64,000 nucleotides of DNA from Lineus longissimus (Eukaryota > Nemertea > Pilidiophora > Heteronemertea > Lineidae): positions 3,908,001 to 3,972,000 of the forward strand of contig NC_088320.1 in assembly GCF_910592395.1 (NCBI RefSeq), read 5' to 3'. A program made the position numbers and the translations under genes. The notes under the pieces are model-generated. The model had not been told where the DNA came from, did not search any database, and saw nothing but the letters and a program-made list of their open reading frames with translations. Below are positions 52,601 through 64,000 of this stretch, one piece after another (position 1 is the stretch's first letter; each line of letters opens with the position of its first letter).

Positions 52601-55600
52601 AAGTCACTTTCTTTACTATTAGACTATCCGGTCGAAACTATTCGGCAAATAGTGATCTAAAACGGGTAAAAGTCTGTCCCCATGATGATTCTCGGTAGCC
52701 CCAACGGACGACCCGTCAAATTTCCATCAGGAACAGTGGCGTAAAAGTTGTTTTAAAAAGACCTCTGCCCAGGAAAAACACAACCGGGGGTCTTGCAAGT
52801 GAAAAGATTATTTCAGAGAACATTCATATTGGTTCAACGAATTTCATTATCTGAAATCTTAACCTCCGAAACTGTGTCGAAAAAGTCATGGTGTACGCCT
52901 TTAAGTAGAAAACTGCATAGTGTGGGCCGATTCAACTGAATTATTCAACAAACGCGTTGAAATTTTGATTCAGCTGAACGAATTTCAAAACTTTTGCAAA
53001 TAGCATTTTGATGTTTTGCCCACACATGATTTTAGGGCGTGGGCTGTCCGGGTGACTTGGGAGTTCGTGTTATGTCCATCTGGAGTTAACGCTTCAGTCC
53101 GAGTTGTTCTTCTTATATCGTCGTGTACCATTTTCGACCGGGGGCTACTCGCATTCCCTTTCTCGATCCCCTCACACGTCATCGTATTCAGTGAGCGATT
53201 TCAAGTGCCCAATTGGTAAGCAAGATATTATATAGGCAGGTTTTGAAACCCTTACGGTCGATAATGGTGTAATCAAGTTCATTTGATACGTGACCTGATT
53301 TTGTAAATCGGCATTCGTATTCAGGAGCACGAGGAATCGGGGAACCTTTTAAAAACCGTGGTTTATAAAATTTCTCTTTGTCCTTTGTCGTTTTTAGCGC
53401 TTAGTTAAGTGATCAGCAATCAGAGACAGGGTTGGGCTGGACCGTGAGATTGTGATCCCGAGATGGCATCCTTGACTTGGCGTTCCTCCTGGTCATCGGA
53501 AACCTTGTCTACGCAGCACCCACCCATATAACTGTCATGACTCTAATCCAGACAATAAACCATCTATGCATATTTTCTGCCTAAATGTCTTTTAAAGCCT
53601 TTGCTCACAAGCCAAGATGACTGACCGGAAATTATTCGACTGATCCTCAAATCCATGAACCATTTCCGCTTGCATTTCGTTATTAATAAATGCGTTTCAT
53701 CCTCGTCCCAAGTCATTATGCGCCTCTGAATGCATTTTCGAATTGACTCTCATACTGATTTCTTCCGTCAACAGACTAAAAGCTGAGTAGTTATGTAATA
53801 CATGAAACTTGAAATGCATCCTGTCCCAACATACGTTGGTCAAGCGGTTCAATTAACAGAAGTTAGGTTGATGACACTATTGCAGTGCTGATGCAAGATT
53901 GCCTTGTAGCCTAATCCCACCGCACACCGCCTTCTTGTCACTTTACAAACCGTATTATCATGCAAGGAAACACCATGGGTGTGATAATCAGTTTGTGAAG
54001 GTGGAATACCTCTTCACCTGACTAAGGACACCACCCTTGATATCCCAAACCACTCAGACATGCCCGAAGTGACATTACTCCAAGTCCAACAAAAAACATG
54101 TCTGTGTCAGCTAACCAAGTCACCCAGTGGCCATTATTTCCATAATATTTTCATTGCGATGTTATCAACACTTAGCTAATGTTGTGTAACGATCCCTTAC
54201 AAAGGCCACTGATAGGTGATCACCAGTTTCACCTATAAATTTCAAGTCGATAAGATCAGATGATCGAAAACAAGCTTACGTTAACCTTGATTAATCTATT
54301 TTTCCATCTGGCCGTAATTTTTCGACAAAGAAAGCGATTTTTTCATTGACCTTCCCACGTATTTTGTCCTCAATTGACGCCTTGGGAGCTATAAAGACTG
54401 GATACGGATCACCCGTTTAGAGAATGATGCTTATCCAACGGGGAATGTCAGGCTTTAACTAACTTTTGCTGGCCAAACAAATAGTTTTTACCACGATTTC
54501 GCACTATCGTTGGCATTTAAAACTTCCGAACACGCCCATGATTCATTTTACCTCGTTTTTCCACTTAAATGTCATTTTGTGATTAGAATTAGACTCTGAA
54601 CCAAATAGTTTTCATCACGTTTGTTGAAATTTACCTTTTGAGACATTCAGTTAGTGCACAAGTTGATGTTGTGTAATCTATTTTTCAATCCTCAATATAC
54701 AAGCTGAGTGGTGATCTATTTTGGAGGAACCAGTGAATCCAAATGGTAAAGAAAGTTGAAATAGCCAATTGAAAGTTTATGACTATACACTGAAAAGGCT
54801 ACTCTGCAGAGGTAGGCCTATTTTTTAATTCAGCATAGTTAGGAATCATACAGAAGCCAGACCTTCACAAAAAGGTATATTTTTGTCTCACATTAAAGAT
54901 CAAACGGTAGCTAAATTAAATCGCTTTTTCAGGCTTTACTGAAAGACTGGCGTCAATGTGATGGCATATGATATGATCTACTACTTCTCTTACAATACCA
55001 TAGACTTCAAAATGTACAATGTCAAAAAGGCCATCGCTCTCTTTACATGTCCAAGTTATCCAGGTACAAAATCATAATTCATACGTATTGGTGTTCGAAA
55101 AGTGTTTTGGGAGACATAAGGCGGGGAAAGATTAGCGGGAAACATGTCATATATCTGTTCAGATCAATTGGATATCGTTACAAAGAAGTTGTAATACTTC
55201 AAACAGTTCGTGAATGACATCAATATTGATATTGGCAGAACAAATATAGGCCAGCCTTTAGTTATTCCTGATATTGGCAAGGTGAATTGAATGTATTTTA
55301 TCATTCAAGATTTATTGTTAAACTCCCAACAAGTGGCTATTGAAATCGCATTCCTTTGTGCGCTCGCGATTGTTACTCTACTATCACGACAAGAATCCTA
55401 AAGGTAACCCGTCACGGGACGAAAGTTGACACAAACAAAGAGTAAAAACTCATCCCGCCTGGTTATAGATATGTCAAATAATTGTTGACTTCTGATCCTC
55501 TCCTTTTATCTTGTCCCGCCTTAGTTCAAACTTCAATAAATCGAACTTTGTTTGACATTTCTTGATTGATGCTATTTGCGGGCGTAAACGTGTCGGAATT

Positions 55601-58600
55601 TATAGACACTTAGTACCTGTCAATGTGTTTAGGCTTCTGTTCCCTCACATATGACAGCAAAAGAATGGAAGTCGTAGAAACTTTAAGATCAGCTATTGAT
55701 AACCGTAGTTGCTAAATTAGTTGTAAATATGTCTTTAAGTTGCATATAAACAGCGCATTATATAGAATTGAATAAGTGTAGTTGCCATGCCCCATACATC
55801 ATGATGGAGTTTTCCATCGACAGGTGTATATGATTTCTTTCGAACACTGTTAATCCGAGCAATTTTTGCAACAGAAGCTTTAAACTTTAAAACTTCACTA
55901 CTTCAAGGATTTCTAAAAAGATGAACTATTCACATGACCTGTAGGGAAATGGTTCTAGACCACGAGGCTAACCCCAAGTTTAAAATTTCGGATACTGATA
56001 CGACTGGCCAATGACCCTTACACACACAACCTTCATTTAGATTACAATGTGTGGTCAACCTGACCTAGTTATGACGTATCCCTGAACTTTATATTTCTAA
56101 ACGCTGTATTGCAGCTTTCTCGTGACGATGTATTATTAGTCGATGTACACAACTGCCCGTAACAGTTTGATAAATAAGAAAACACTTCTCTCCAGCAATT
56201 TAAGAGAGTGCCTGGCGTGCCTGGCGAAGCTTGTCCCAGGACAAATCATAATGCACTGTCACGAAACGTTGTTCCTTTGATGTCCACCGCTTTCCCTTTG
56301 ATGTGACCAGATTTGATCGCAGTCGATGATTTATAAGATCGGTATATAATACATGTACATGTATTTGTATTATTGTACTGGTTAGTGTGTGATGACCAGG
56401 GTAAACAGTCGGCAGGGCACCTCTGGACTGGTTGAACTCTCTCACGTAAAGATGTATGTCATGATATGTGTGTAAAAGTACTGGACCTGTGGAATATAAT
56501 TTTGGAAGACGAAAATTATAAGTGTATGCACAATCCTACACAACTATGATTTATACTGATGGCTCCTTGATTCAGGTATATCAGACCCCGATGCTTAAAA
56601 ATGACACCAAGGCTGACTTTCGTTCACGGTTATGGGTCAAAGGTACTGTCAAATTATTCCCACCCTCGTTTTATTTAGCACATGGCCTAAACATTGTAAA
56701 TCACAAACGAAAAGAAATGACAAAGATGGAATCTCCGAATGACCACAGATAAACATTGGAAATCAAACTTTCCAGTTACCTTCGAGTGTAGCGATATTTT
56801 TTTATAAAAAGGGAGTCTGATCAGTATTTCTTTCACAACTCATTTTAATCTCAATATTAAGAATACCTGTCTTTCATAATAGGTCATAAAATCCTCAAAG
56901 TCGCCACTAATGAATCAACCGGGATTAAAACAATGGATTTTTACCAAACACTATTACCAAGGGGCGTTTTTTTTTCATTTGCTAATAGTATCACGGACAT
57001 GACCCTCGTGACAATGACCGTGGCCAAAGCTCCTGTTTCATTAACATCAGAATGTCGAGGTGTCTACGTCCACCAAAAATGGCCATAAATGCCAAATGAA
57101 AATTAAAGTGCTTTACGCCCGCATGTGTCCAGAGATTTTCTTCTTTTTTTCTGGTCAATAATGTTCTACGAACATGACCCCAACGTGCTCAGAGTTTCGT
57201 ATGCAAGTATTTCATTAGCATGAGAATGTTGCTGGGCCCCCCTTCCCTCGTAAACGACCATAAATCGACTTAGAACACTGGCCAAGACAGACGGTGGACA
57301 TTTAATCACAAGTCTTATCATACTGGTGAAGATTTACCGTTGTCCGGGATAATGCTTCCCTGCAAAGGAACCCGGTTTTCGCCCAAAACACGATACCGCA
57401 CGTACATGATACCAATGATAAGTAAATGCAATAGTGGTTAGGGGAGGTGTGCGCGGAATGATTGGAACCCAACAGAAAGGATTTATAGCCGAAATCATTC
57501 GGCATCGGACAGTTTGCAATTTATGGAGAAATATCTTTGCGTGAGGCATGTTAGGAAAATAGGAGTCACGGTCAGTTTCATCAAACTATATCAAAATGGC
57601 ACTAAATGAGTCAGTGCCGACATTGTTTGGTCGAACAGACAAAATGTATGGCAAAACCGATTTCAACATGACCAATGTTTTATCTAACAAGTATGACCTT
57701 CTTTGGCAAACTCGTACATGCTTCAATGAATGGTCTGCTTTTGAAGCTATAGTTCGCTTACAGTGATGAGATATTCCGGAGTTCTATTCGCCCACTCTTT
57801 GTCCGAATATGCTGGTTTAATCACTCCATCAAATCTCACTGTGAACAAATAGACCAGGAAAAGCAAACCCAGTTCACCACACTGTTCAAATAAGGGCTAC
57901 TGTTTTATCAGTGGCACTGGATTTGAAGTGGCCGTAAGCGTTCGCTGGGACGCTTCTCCTTGTCACCCTAAAACAATGTACCGGGATTGTCAACAAATGA
58001 CGAGTCAACTGCGGCACCTTCAAATCAAGGTAGAAAATCATGGTACGATTGACATTGTGTAAGCACGTATCAGGAAAGATGGCGTATGCAACTGATCAGC
58101 TTCCAACAGTCCAATGGGTTATGTACGGTCTATAGTCAACATCGAAAGAAGCAATAAATCGACTTATGGTTCGATCGTTTTCCACTAGGGATTCGCAGCT
58201 GGACATCGATCGGCGAAGCAAAAGAATTCGTCAATTTGATCAACATTTTCAATATTCTCTAGGCAGCGAAGTATAGAAGACCAGGTTTGAGTCATATCAG
58301 TTCAACATGCATGTACCTGCGAAGTGGTGCCACGGGTATTGCCCGCTGATTCAGAGAACGGTCACCAGATTACCGTATTATGCCTCTGTGGGATCAGCGA
58401 TATATCTTCAAGAAGTTGTTGCTTCCTCACCCCCTTGACCGACTGCCAACATATGTCGCCATTTCACAGTCAAAGTAGCCTATTTGCAAAGTAGTTTAGT
58501 CATTGGCAGTGTACGAGAGCTTGCTGCTAAGACAATCTGACCATCAGTCATAAGAGTAAAGCGACCCTTTCTTGTCTACAGGCTAACGAAGAAAGTAAAC

Positions 58601-61600
58601 GACGTGCACATTAAAAAAATGACTCGAAGATGAGAGACATCGAAGGATTATGATGGAGCCTGATCTTATTGTATTTCTCGAAGACCGCAATGCAGACGAA
58701 AATATTTTAAAAAGTCATACTGTGTGAATCAACTTCTTTAGATAAAGGATTTATCTGTCACAGCATTGAGCAGAATTGCAAATAAGGGACTTACTCATCA
58801 GACATCCTGTAAACTGCCAAATTTTCGCGGGCATTTCGCGAATAAAGCACGATTCTCCAAAATTAAGATTTCGAAAAAGTTTTGTTTTCTTCATTAGAAT
58901 TGAAGGAAACCTTTCACTCTGCTTTTGAATAAAAATCTATAGTTTCGTTTCTTTTTAGAAACTTCAAGGCGTGAAAACCAGGATGTTAGTAGAGACAGAC
59001 GTAATCAGAGACCGCATTCTTTTCTTCTGGACGATAGGAGTCCTAGGATGATTAATTTTACTTTAATGAAGTGACGAACTCATCCTAACAGATAGGAAAG
59101 ACAAACAGAGTCACCAGTAGTTTGAAATTTACGACAAACGGAAAAGAGGGCCACTTCTGGCAAACACTGGTATCAAAATCCCATAATGTAAACACTGCAT
59201 TTACATCGTTTTGCATGAAAACAAAAAAGATGATGCAGAGAGTGTTATAAATTGCCGAGATGTTTAGAGGTTAGATCTGAGTTTTCGATATTGTACACTG
59301 AGCAAAGATTGCCATCTTTGCCAAGTTGGTGAAAAAGGAAACCTTCCTTGATTAATGTGGCCATTTCCATCCTCTGATAATGATTATATCAGTATCGACG
59401 ATGATTTTCTGTCCTCTCCCCGCTCCGTGTCAACAGCTAAATGGCCTGTTTCTTTGTCGGCCTGCCTGCCTAATGAGACAGTTCATCTACCAGTATCCTG
59501 ATGAGACGAAGACATATTTCTTTTATGAGCGGCTTGAAACAATAGTAAATTTGTCTTTGACCAGGACTTCGGGTTACCGGTAGTTCAAATACTGGTTTTG
59601 TCCGGTGGGTATTGCGTTCATAATGTGTGAGTAGAAACTCGTGAAATTGTCATCAACGTATATTTGTTATTGACCTATTCGAAAGGAATATGCGGCGTTG
59701 CAGCCAAACATAATGACCACGAAGTTCATCAACTCCAGTGAAAAAATCCCAATAAGATTCTAAATTAAGATATTATTCTGTGTCCGATACACACTTACTA
59801 GAAAGTGTACAATCGATTACATATAATATTGCAAAGATTTTACATGCACATGTAAATGTAACTCGTACTGGAAACAGGGATCGGGATTTTCGGCTTTGGC
59901 TAGAACATATCAATGCATTTTCTAAACATGATAAATGCGGTTTTTGCCCGAAGGATTGCTGAGCATACCGCTCGATCGAGGGCAGCTGTGATCGATCTGA
60001 AACCCATTTTTCGGCGGTGTGAACATGAATGGTCTAAACCGCCAAAGCCCGATATCAACTTTTATTAAAAATAAATTGAGTTCTGAATCAATTTCAACGC
60101 CGCATGTTAATCAACTGGTTAGTATTATTAATGTTAATTTCGCAGATGGACATTCTTGAATGTGTTTAGAATCACTACGATTTCTTTCCCATTACAATTG
60201 CCATTGGACGGCTATTGTATGTGGCGGTGAAGATACAAAGGCTAAAAAGTAACGAAGCAATTCTAAAACCATTTCATGCGATTTTACTCAAATTGAAATC
60301 CCCTCCTGTGCTTCGTTCAATACCATTCCAAATAAACAAATCAAAAACGTATTCTAGCCGCTAAGAAATTGATTTCAACGGCAATGTGCAGTGACAATTT
60401 AATTTAGCAGAAAAAACATATATCTTGCAGATTAACAGTTGGTGCTGCAATATGTTTTCTTCTGTCAATACCTTTGAATGGAAATCGAAATTGAATGTAG
60501 TTGAATTGTTGCTGTTATTCGTTCATCGTGCCTGGTTGTGTTTCAACGAATTCTTCTGAGCGCATTATTTAAAATTAAAGTAATTGCAAAGTTTGTTTAT
60601 TTCTTTCCCAAGGCAAAGAAGACTTCTGCCAAGTTCGTTCTACTTGGACGCTGAACAGCTCTCAGACTCCAGTTCAATACCGGACATGCCAGATGTTAAC
60701 TATCAGACAAAAGAGACCTTGTTCCAAAATCCCATCATTCTATAAGTGGGATGACCAATCCTTGTCGATGGATTTTCCTTATAACTGAACTTATCTTTCG
60801 AAACTTATCTGGCTCATTGCTAAAGTTGCGAGTCCCTTTCAAACCAAATGCTATTTCTGACTCTAAACTCTGTTAAATTCGAAGTTAAGAAAAACCATCG
60901 CATATCTCATGCCGAAAGGAACCCTGACTTGGTTTATAGGTTTTCGTTATAAACAGACGTATCTCTGAAAATTTATCTCCTTCCCTGCAGGAACTGTGGA
61001 TCCCTTTTGACCCTATGCTATATCAGACATTCTGTTTACTTCTGATTGGGCAGAGACCATCTTCCGAGGCCATTAAGTACCTGGAAGTCCGACTCCGACG
61101 GGTTTATGGCCCCTTGCCCGTGCTTAAGATTCACGCTCCAGAGACCTTTACAACCCAGCTTGTTCTATCCGTAATTTATTGGGGCGGCCCTCTTTACTAG
61201 TTCCCTTTGATCTCCTCTAAGCTTCCGTGTCTCTTAATTGCACGGTGCGCAGTGCGCATGCGTAATTAGAAATTTGGAATTACGCGCCAGATGAAACGAG
61301 GAAAGGTCCTGTAGAGTAATCTTAATAAAATCAACACTAATAAAAGGATGTTGACTACCAGTGGCATCTGCTGCCCAGGTCCAAACATCCTGCAACTGAT
61401 ATGGCATTTTCTACCCGTTCTGTGTCCTCAATATTGATTTAATCAATTGATTAAAAGTTTGCAGCTGTAACATGAAAGCAAAGCAATTTCAGCCAATGGA
61501 GATCGAAAAGATGAAAGCACGAAAAAAATACCGAGTTGGGGATTTCGGCTACACGAGTAGGCATTATCATTCTGTTCATTTGTACGAAATGTTGTGTTTC

Positions 61601-61975
61601 ATTTATCGGTGCCCGTTTCTATTTCAACAAGTCTGATGATAAGCTTGCCCTCTGACCTAAGATAACACAACATCGCACATGAATGTAAATACTTTCGCCC
61701 ATTGTATGGCCTTCTGGTGGTGGTACAGAATGATGCAGCCAGAACGTTACTGCGTTGACAACTGACGAGTGATCATAATCGTATACAAATATATTGATAA
61801 TTATAAAGTGTTGGAACCATATGTTGACATCCTTCGTTATTGTTTTATAATGTTGCTACATATGTTAGAAGCACGTTATTATTTTGCACCCTTTCTTGCC
61901 GATGAAGATGAAATGGAGTAGAGGTCACCGAGGGTTCACAACTAGCTCCAGTTTGGTGAGAGACAATAGATAAAC
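46651..61975. other. Lox5 3' UTR and downstream intergenic DNA
   Basis: The Lox5 3' UTR begins here. Candidate polyadenylation hexamers are distant (AATAAA near 48531 and AATAAAA near 49725), so its end is uncertain. No frame over about 119 codons was found (52339-52698) and none resembles a known protein. One MITE-like element lies at 59737-59900. Scr would be the next gene in an intact cluster, but no homeodomain is seen to the window end. Confidence 0.5.
59737..59900. mobile_element. MITE-like element, copy 5
   Basis: The left end GTGAAAAAATCCCAATAAGA and the right end GATCGGGATTTTCGGC are inverted relative to one another, and the interior has TTTACATGCACATGTAAA, a near-palindrome of the kind seen in the copies at 30.9 and 45.6 kb. 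Non-coding, about 164 bp. Confidence 0.5.
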
Positions 61976-62275
61976 CAGATTCCATGTCAAAGTTATGACA
62001 ATCTCTTTCTGCTGATCAACGTTATGCATATGCCTACAATTTATTATCTGTGACTATGTCAAAGTTATGTCAAAAATTAATTATCAAAATCGAACAAGTA
62101 GTTCTATGTGGAAGTATCACTTTCTTCTCAGAGTGATAACTATGTCAAAGGTATATTTGGCTCTTTCTTCTTTTAAACCATGTCAAAGTTATGAATACTA
62201 CCGCGCGTATTTCTTTTTTTTGCAATTATGACGAAGTCATGAATTTCTCTTTCTTCTATTAGCAAATGAGTTGTG
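61976..62275 (+). repeat. Degenerate repeat with TATGTCAAAGTTATGA core and CTCTTTCTTCT spacer
   Basis: The core starts near 61983, 62055, 62141, 62179 and 62227 (last copy TATGACGAAGTCATGA). The spacing is 72, 86, 38 and 48 bp, consistent with a unit of about 40-45 bp in which some copies have decayed. TCTCTTTCT or a variant follows most copies. Confidence 0.55.
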
Positions 62276-64000
62276 ATCAAATCACTTGTTTCACCACCCT
62301 TACTGTGAAAAGGGAAGATTGTGGTTGATTAATTAGTCCTCAGCAAGCAATCCTTTGTCCACGTTTTATCTTTCTACGCAATACCTGCCAAATCAAACAC
62401 CCAAATCTCAAGATTCTTTTTGTTGCAGTGACCATCATTAATGAAATAATAATAACAATGCGGCCACTTGCAAAAGCTCAGGTTTTCTTTAATGTTTCTT
62501 CCCTACTGACGAGACGGAGCTTTTTGATAAGAGTCAAGAACGATGGCGACAGCAATTTTCCGGATTTCTTTTTGATTTTTTTCTGAATATCTTCTTCGCT
62601 TTATCAAGTAATAAATGTCCTGAGATCATTATTGGTTAGCTACACAATGAATAACTATAATTAGCGAAGCTAATGAACTTCTTACGACTGTCTCAGAAGC
62701 GTGGTCTTTGAGACGAAAACGCCCCGAATCTTTATCATTCACTGGGGAGGTAAAAACACTTATTTGACGCCTACGGACGCCAATCGGACAATCTAAACGA
62801 TCCCGTTGCAATAGCTACAGCTCGAATAATTAGTGAGGCTTCGTTAAAGGATGTGCAACACTGGTTATTGAAGATTACCACCAGTTCTTTTAGAAAAATC
62901 ACATGAAACTCTCGTAAAACGGCCATTGAAAGTTGGTTCCACTTTTCCAACTTCACCCACACATATTTGGTATCTTCACGGTGTCTGGTCACAAACCTGG
63001 TCGGTAGAAACTGTCCGTTCTCATGGCGATTTCACATCCTGAAATCTTCCCAACAAAACTTCCAAGGATATTTAAAATTTGAAATGTTCACGTTCTTTAA
63101 TCTAAGGTACATATTTGTTCTGTCAAGTGCTGGTTTATTATATGCGTACATGAAAATAAAACATCAAAGAAATATCTGGTATGTTTTAGCATTGGCAAAA
63201 ACGTCCTGAACTTCACGATTTTAGGCGATCCGTACCCTTGAAGACGTATTAGAGATGATATCATCCAGAACACAGTTGGCAAACGTTTTTGAGCTTTTTG
63301 TGAAATGTCAACATCGTATGATAGGGTAACATGCATATGAAATATATACAGTCACGTAGTCTTTTCTAGATTTTTGTTAAAAGATAAGAAATTCCATTCC
63401 AATTTGTGAACGAAAGTATTGAGAATATCATCTTTTTGAAGCCATTACTTAATCCCAAAATTACACTGGTCTTGTAGAGGGATGCACTTTCTTCAACCTC
63501 GGATATTCCGAAAGTATATCCAACTCCAAGTTACTGCAAGAATTGACAGTACAAGCAGATGTCGAAGGGGATTCCGCGTTTCAGAATCATAAATAAGCCA
63601 ACGACAGGAGTTGAAAATTAACTGTCAGCGCTTCTGCTACTAAAAAGAATAAAACAATGCTTAATCCCTAGTGGATGAGTTTTATTGAGTTTTATCGTCG
63701 TTCCGCAATGCGTCTCCATTCAACACTTGGGCGTAACATGTGACCTTGAACGTTTAACAATTAATTAACCGCTCTTTTCAAGGTTAAACATTTGACAGTG
63801 ATAATTTGCCCCTGGGTAACTTTCAGATGACCCAATGAAAAATGAACGCCTTGCAAATAAATTGTTTGAAAAGACAGAACCCTGAATGCTGAGCGACTCA
63901 GACATACATTCGTAGCATATATTACTCGGTAAATTCAACCATTCCGACAATGACCTGGCGTCCACCCGTTAAACGACTTCATAGACGCACCTTAACAAAG
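62276..64000. other. Intergenic DNA to the window end, nothing recognised
   Basis: Only frames of 60-80 codons on both strands, none recognised, and no structural RNA or clear repeat was seen. Confidence 0.5.

Noticed and set aside
46651-64000. Search for Scr or another homeodomain downstream of Lox5
   Set aside because: No [11 protein letters not shown]-like frame was found on either strand, so the next Hox gene is outside the window.

Overview
The window is animal genomic DNA from a Hox cluster. It holds two complete two-exon Hox genes on the + strand: an Antennapedia-type gene (coding 14586-15051 joined to 19124-19389, 243 aa) and a Lox5 gene (coding 37385-37835 joined to 46373-46650, 242 aa). 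Both have a YPWM hexapeptide in exon 1, a phase-1 intron between the hexapeptide and the homeodomain, and a 60-residue Antp-class homeodomain in exon 2. Lox5 carries the KLTGP motif just after the homeodomain, which is a protostome (mainly lophotrochozoan) Lox5 signature. A spiralian such as a mollusc, brachiopod, phoronid or nemertean is therefore likely; the species cannot be fixed from the sequence alone. Upstream-to-downstream order Antp then Lox5, on one strand, is what an intact collinear lophotrochozoan cluster predicts (posterior genes 5', anterior genes 3'), so Lox4 is expected to the left and Scr to the right, both outside the window.

Between the two Hox genes, on the same strand, lies a strong microRNA precursor hairpin (about 23977-24065). 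Its 5' arm begins TACCCTGTAGAACCGA, which is the miR-10 family. This is the most interesting item: the classical cluster position of mir-10 is between Hox4 (Dfd) and Hox5 (Scr), and here a family member sits between Antp and Lox5.

The rest is non-coding as far as can be read. Open frames elsewhere are short and resemble no family I recognise. The non-coding DNA carries several repeats: a degenerate 45-bp minisatellite (about 8380-8965) with a three-copy relative in the opposite orientation (10767-10900); a family of short elements with inverted ends that look like MITEs (about 25.0, 28.0, 30.9, 45.6 and 59.7 kb, perhaps 29.7 kb); a roughly 52-bp degenerate repeat at 36.35-36.6 kb; a TATGTCAAAGTTATGA repeat near 62 kb; and a diverged 189-bp (63-codon) direct repeat at 31.57-31.92 kb that looks formerly coding on the minus strand. 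A 17-G run is at 7468-7484.

Layout: 1-223, possible end of an upstream gene; 224-14.4 kb, upstream intergenic with minisatellites; 14.44-19.39 kb, Antp; 19.4-37.3 kb, intergenic with the miRNA and MITE-like elements; 37.3-46.65 kb, Lox5 with an 8.5-kb intron; 46.65-64 kb, downstream intergenic. The two Hox proteins are homeodomain transcription factors for trunk patterning, and the miRNA would act post-transcriptionally on Hox or other mRNAs.
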